From: Tenacibaculum adriaticum
GTDB taxonomy: Bacteria > Bacteroidota > Bacteroidia > Flavobacteriales > Flavobacteriaceae
Length of the DNA: 64,000 bases
Assembly (NCBI RefSeq): GCF_008124875.1
Contig: NZ_VNIA01000003.1
Span: forward strand, 310,001-374,000
Reading direction: 5' to 3'
The notes beneath the pieces were generated by a model that ran no database searches, was not told the DNA's origin, and was given only the letters and a program-made list of their open reading frames with translations. The stretch's first letter is position 1, and each line of letters opens with the position of its first letter. A program made the translations under genes and the position numbers. Below are positions 63,444 through 64,000 of the stretch, in pieces.

Positions 63444-64000
63444 TTATATTTTTTGTGATAATTCAATAGTTTTGTTTGTGTCGATTTTTGGAGAAATAGA
63501 ATTTAAATAATCAGAACTTTTGGCTTGTTTATTTTCTACAAAAGGTCTGATTTGAAACAACCATAATTTGTTGTTTTTAAATCCGAATTCTACATCATAC
63601 GCTTGATTGTTAGAATATTCACTTTTTATTTTTTTTCTTATTTCTGAGGCTAATTTTCTAATATCTTGAATGTTATAATCGTTTAAAATTGGCTTGTTAA
63701 AAGAGGTTGTGTAGCTTTTTGTTCCACCAGAAGTTGGTAGACGAATATAATCTGGCTGTCTTGCAGGAGCTAAAAGAATATTAGAATTTGGGGTAATTAA
63801 TCGTGTTTCGGCAGATTGACCATCAACAGCACCACCAGCACCACGGCTAAAAGCTACGGTTAAATCACTTTCATTTCCTGCATTAATTCCTTTGGTAATC
63901 ATTACACCAGAATAATCAACATCTACACTTGGAATAATTAAAATTGAAGGATATACATTTTCTGGATTTAGTAAATACTTTTGACGCCATTTAAAACTTC
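63444..64000 (-). CDS. PEP/pyruvate-binding ATP-grasp protein (5' end outside window)
   Basis: The frame is open to the right edge and ends at TAA 63444. It reads WRQKYLLNPENVYPSILI, then PSVDVDYSGVMITKGI, AFSRGAGGAVDGQSAE, and YDVEFGFKNNKLWLFQIRPF, which is the end of the N-terminal nucleotide-binding domain of pyruvate phosphate dikinase/PEP synthase. No His-phosphotransfer domain follows, so it is not a full PPDK. An internal ATG at 63902 is not the start. Linked to the serine hydrolase gene by a 2-base gap; the reason for the pairing is unknown. Confidence 0.85.
   Translation of the reverse strand, partial: SFKWRQKYLLNPENVYPSILIIPSVDVDYSGVMITKGINAGNESDLTVAFSRGAGGAVDGQSAETRLITPNSNILLAPARQPDYIRLPTSGGTKSYTTSFNKPILNDYNIQDIRKLASEIRKKIKSEYSNNQAYDVEFGFKNNKLWLFQIRPFVENKQAKSSDYLNSISPKIDTNKTIELSQKI

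Overview
The window is a low-GC, gene-dense stretch of a marine-type Flavobacteriaceae chromosome (Bacteroidota). The evidence is very AT-rich intergenic DNA, starts without clear Shine-Dalgarno sequences, many matches to the Bacteroidota -7 element TAnnTTTG, a secreted multi-repeat protein of the type IX secretion kind, TonB receptors with CarboxypepD_reg and STN domains, a FecI/FecR pair, DUF4249 and DUF4270 lipoproteins, and a CAL67264-like membrane protein next to EttA. Tenacibaculum, Polaribacter or a close relative is likely, but that is inference. I see no rRNA, tRNA, CRISPR array, insertion sequence or prophage.

Layout. 1-3.6 kb: 5' part of a large secreted repeat protein, a small exported protein and a MarR-GNAT fusion. 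3.7-7.6 kb: a redox-stress group (FMN reductase, MarR, pirin, then an FadH-type flavoenzyme), each transcription unit with a long perfect palindrome at its promoter. 7.6-16.2 kb: small membrane protein plus EttA, small secreted protein, DUF4270/outer-membrane pair, Kelch-like lipoprotein and a LytS/LytTR two-component pair. 16.2-22.7 kb: a siderophore uptake operon (TonB receptor, DUF4198, DUF3325-like, DUF3649-like, PepSY reductase) with a divergent AraC regulator. 22.8-29.6 kb: an RND efflux operon bracketed by a GbsR/MarR and a TetR gene. 29.7-33.3 kb: an HxlR-controlled electrophile or quinone-stress operon. 33.9-39.1 kb: ECF sigma, FecR, TonB receptor, DUF4249.

39.5-50.9 kb holds a large KatE catalase, a lipoprotein, a 1236-residue fusion of calcineurin-like phosphatase, kinase-like region and outer-membrane barrel, an HD-Pycsar-effector-like protein, an MscS channel, and two proteins with nucleotide-cyclase-like folds (DUF2652 and DUF3095). 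This last group is the best candidate for an undescribed cyclic-nucleotide signalling set. katE and the MscS gene also share an upstream direct-repeat motif of about 36 bp. 51.2-58.9 kb is an envelope or general-stress block: AI-2E-type exporter, AraC-like protein, response regulator, CHASE3-PAS histidine kinase, DUF4142-like lipoprotein, lmo0937-like peptide, YtxH, holin-like protein, and another AraC regulator. 59.3-62.1 kb encodes an Npt-like transporter fused to a HEAT-repeat-like tail. The right edge has a serine-hydrolase (PBP/beta-lactamase fold) gene coupled to a truncated PEP/pyruvate-binding protein.

All homology calls come from reading translated sequence and from memory of families; no database search was run.
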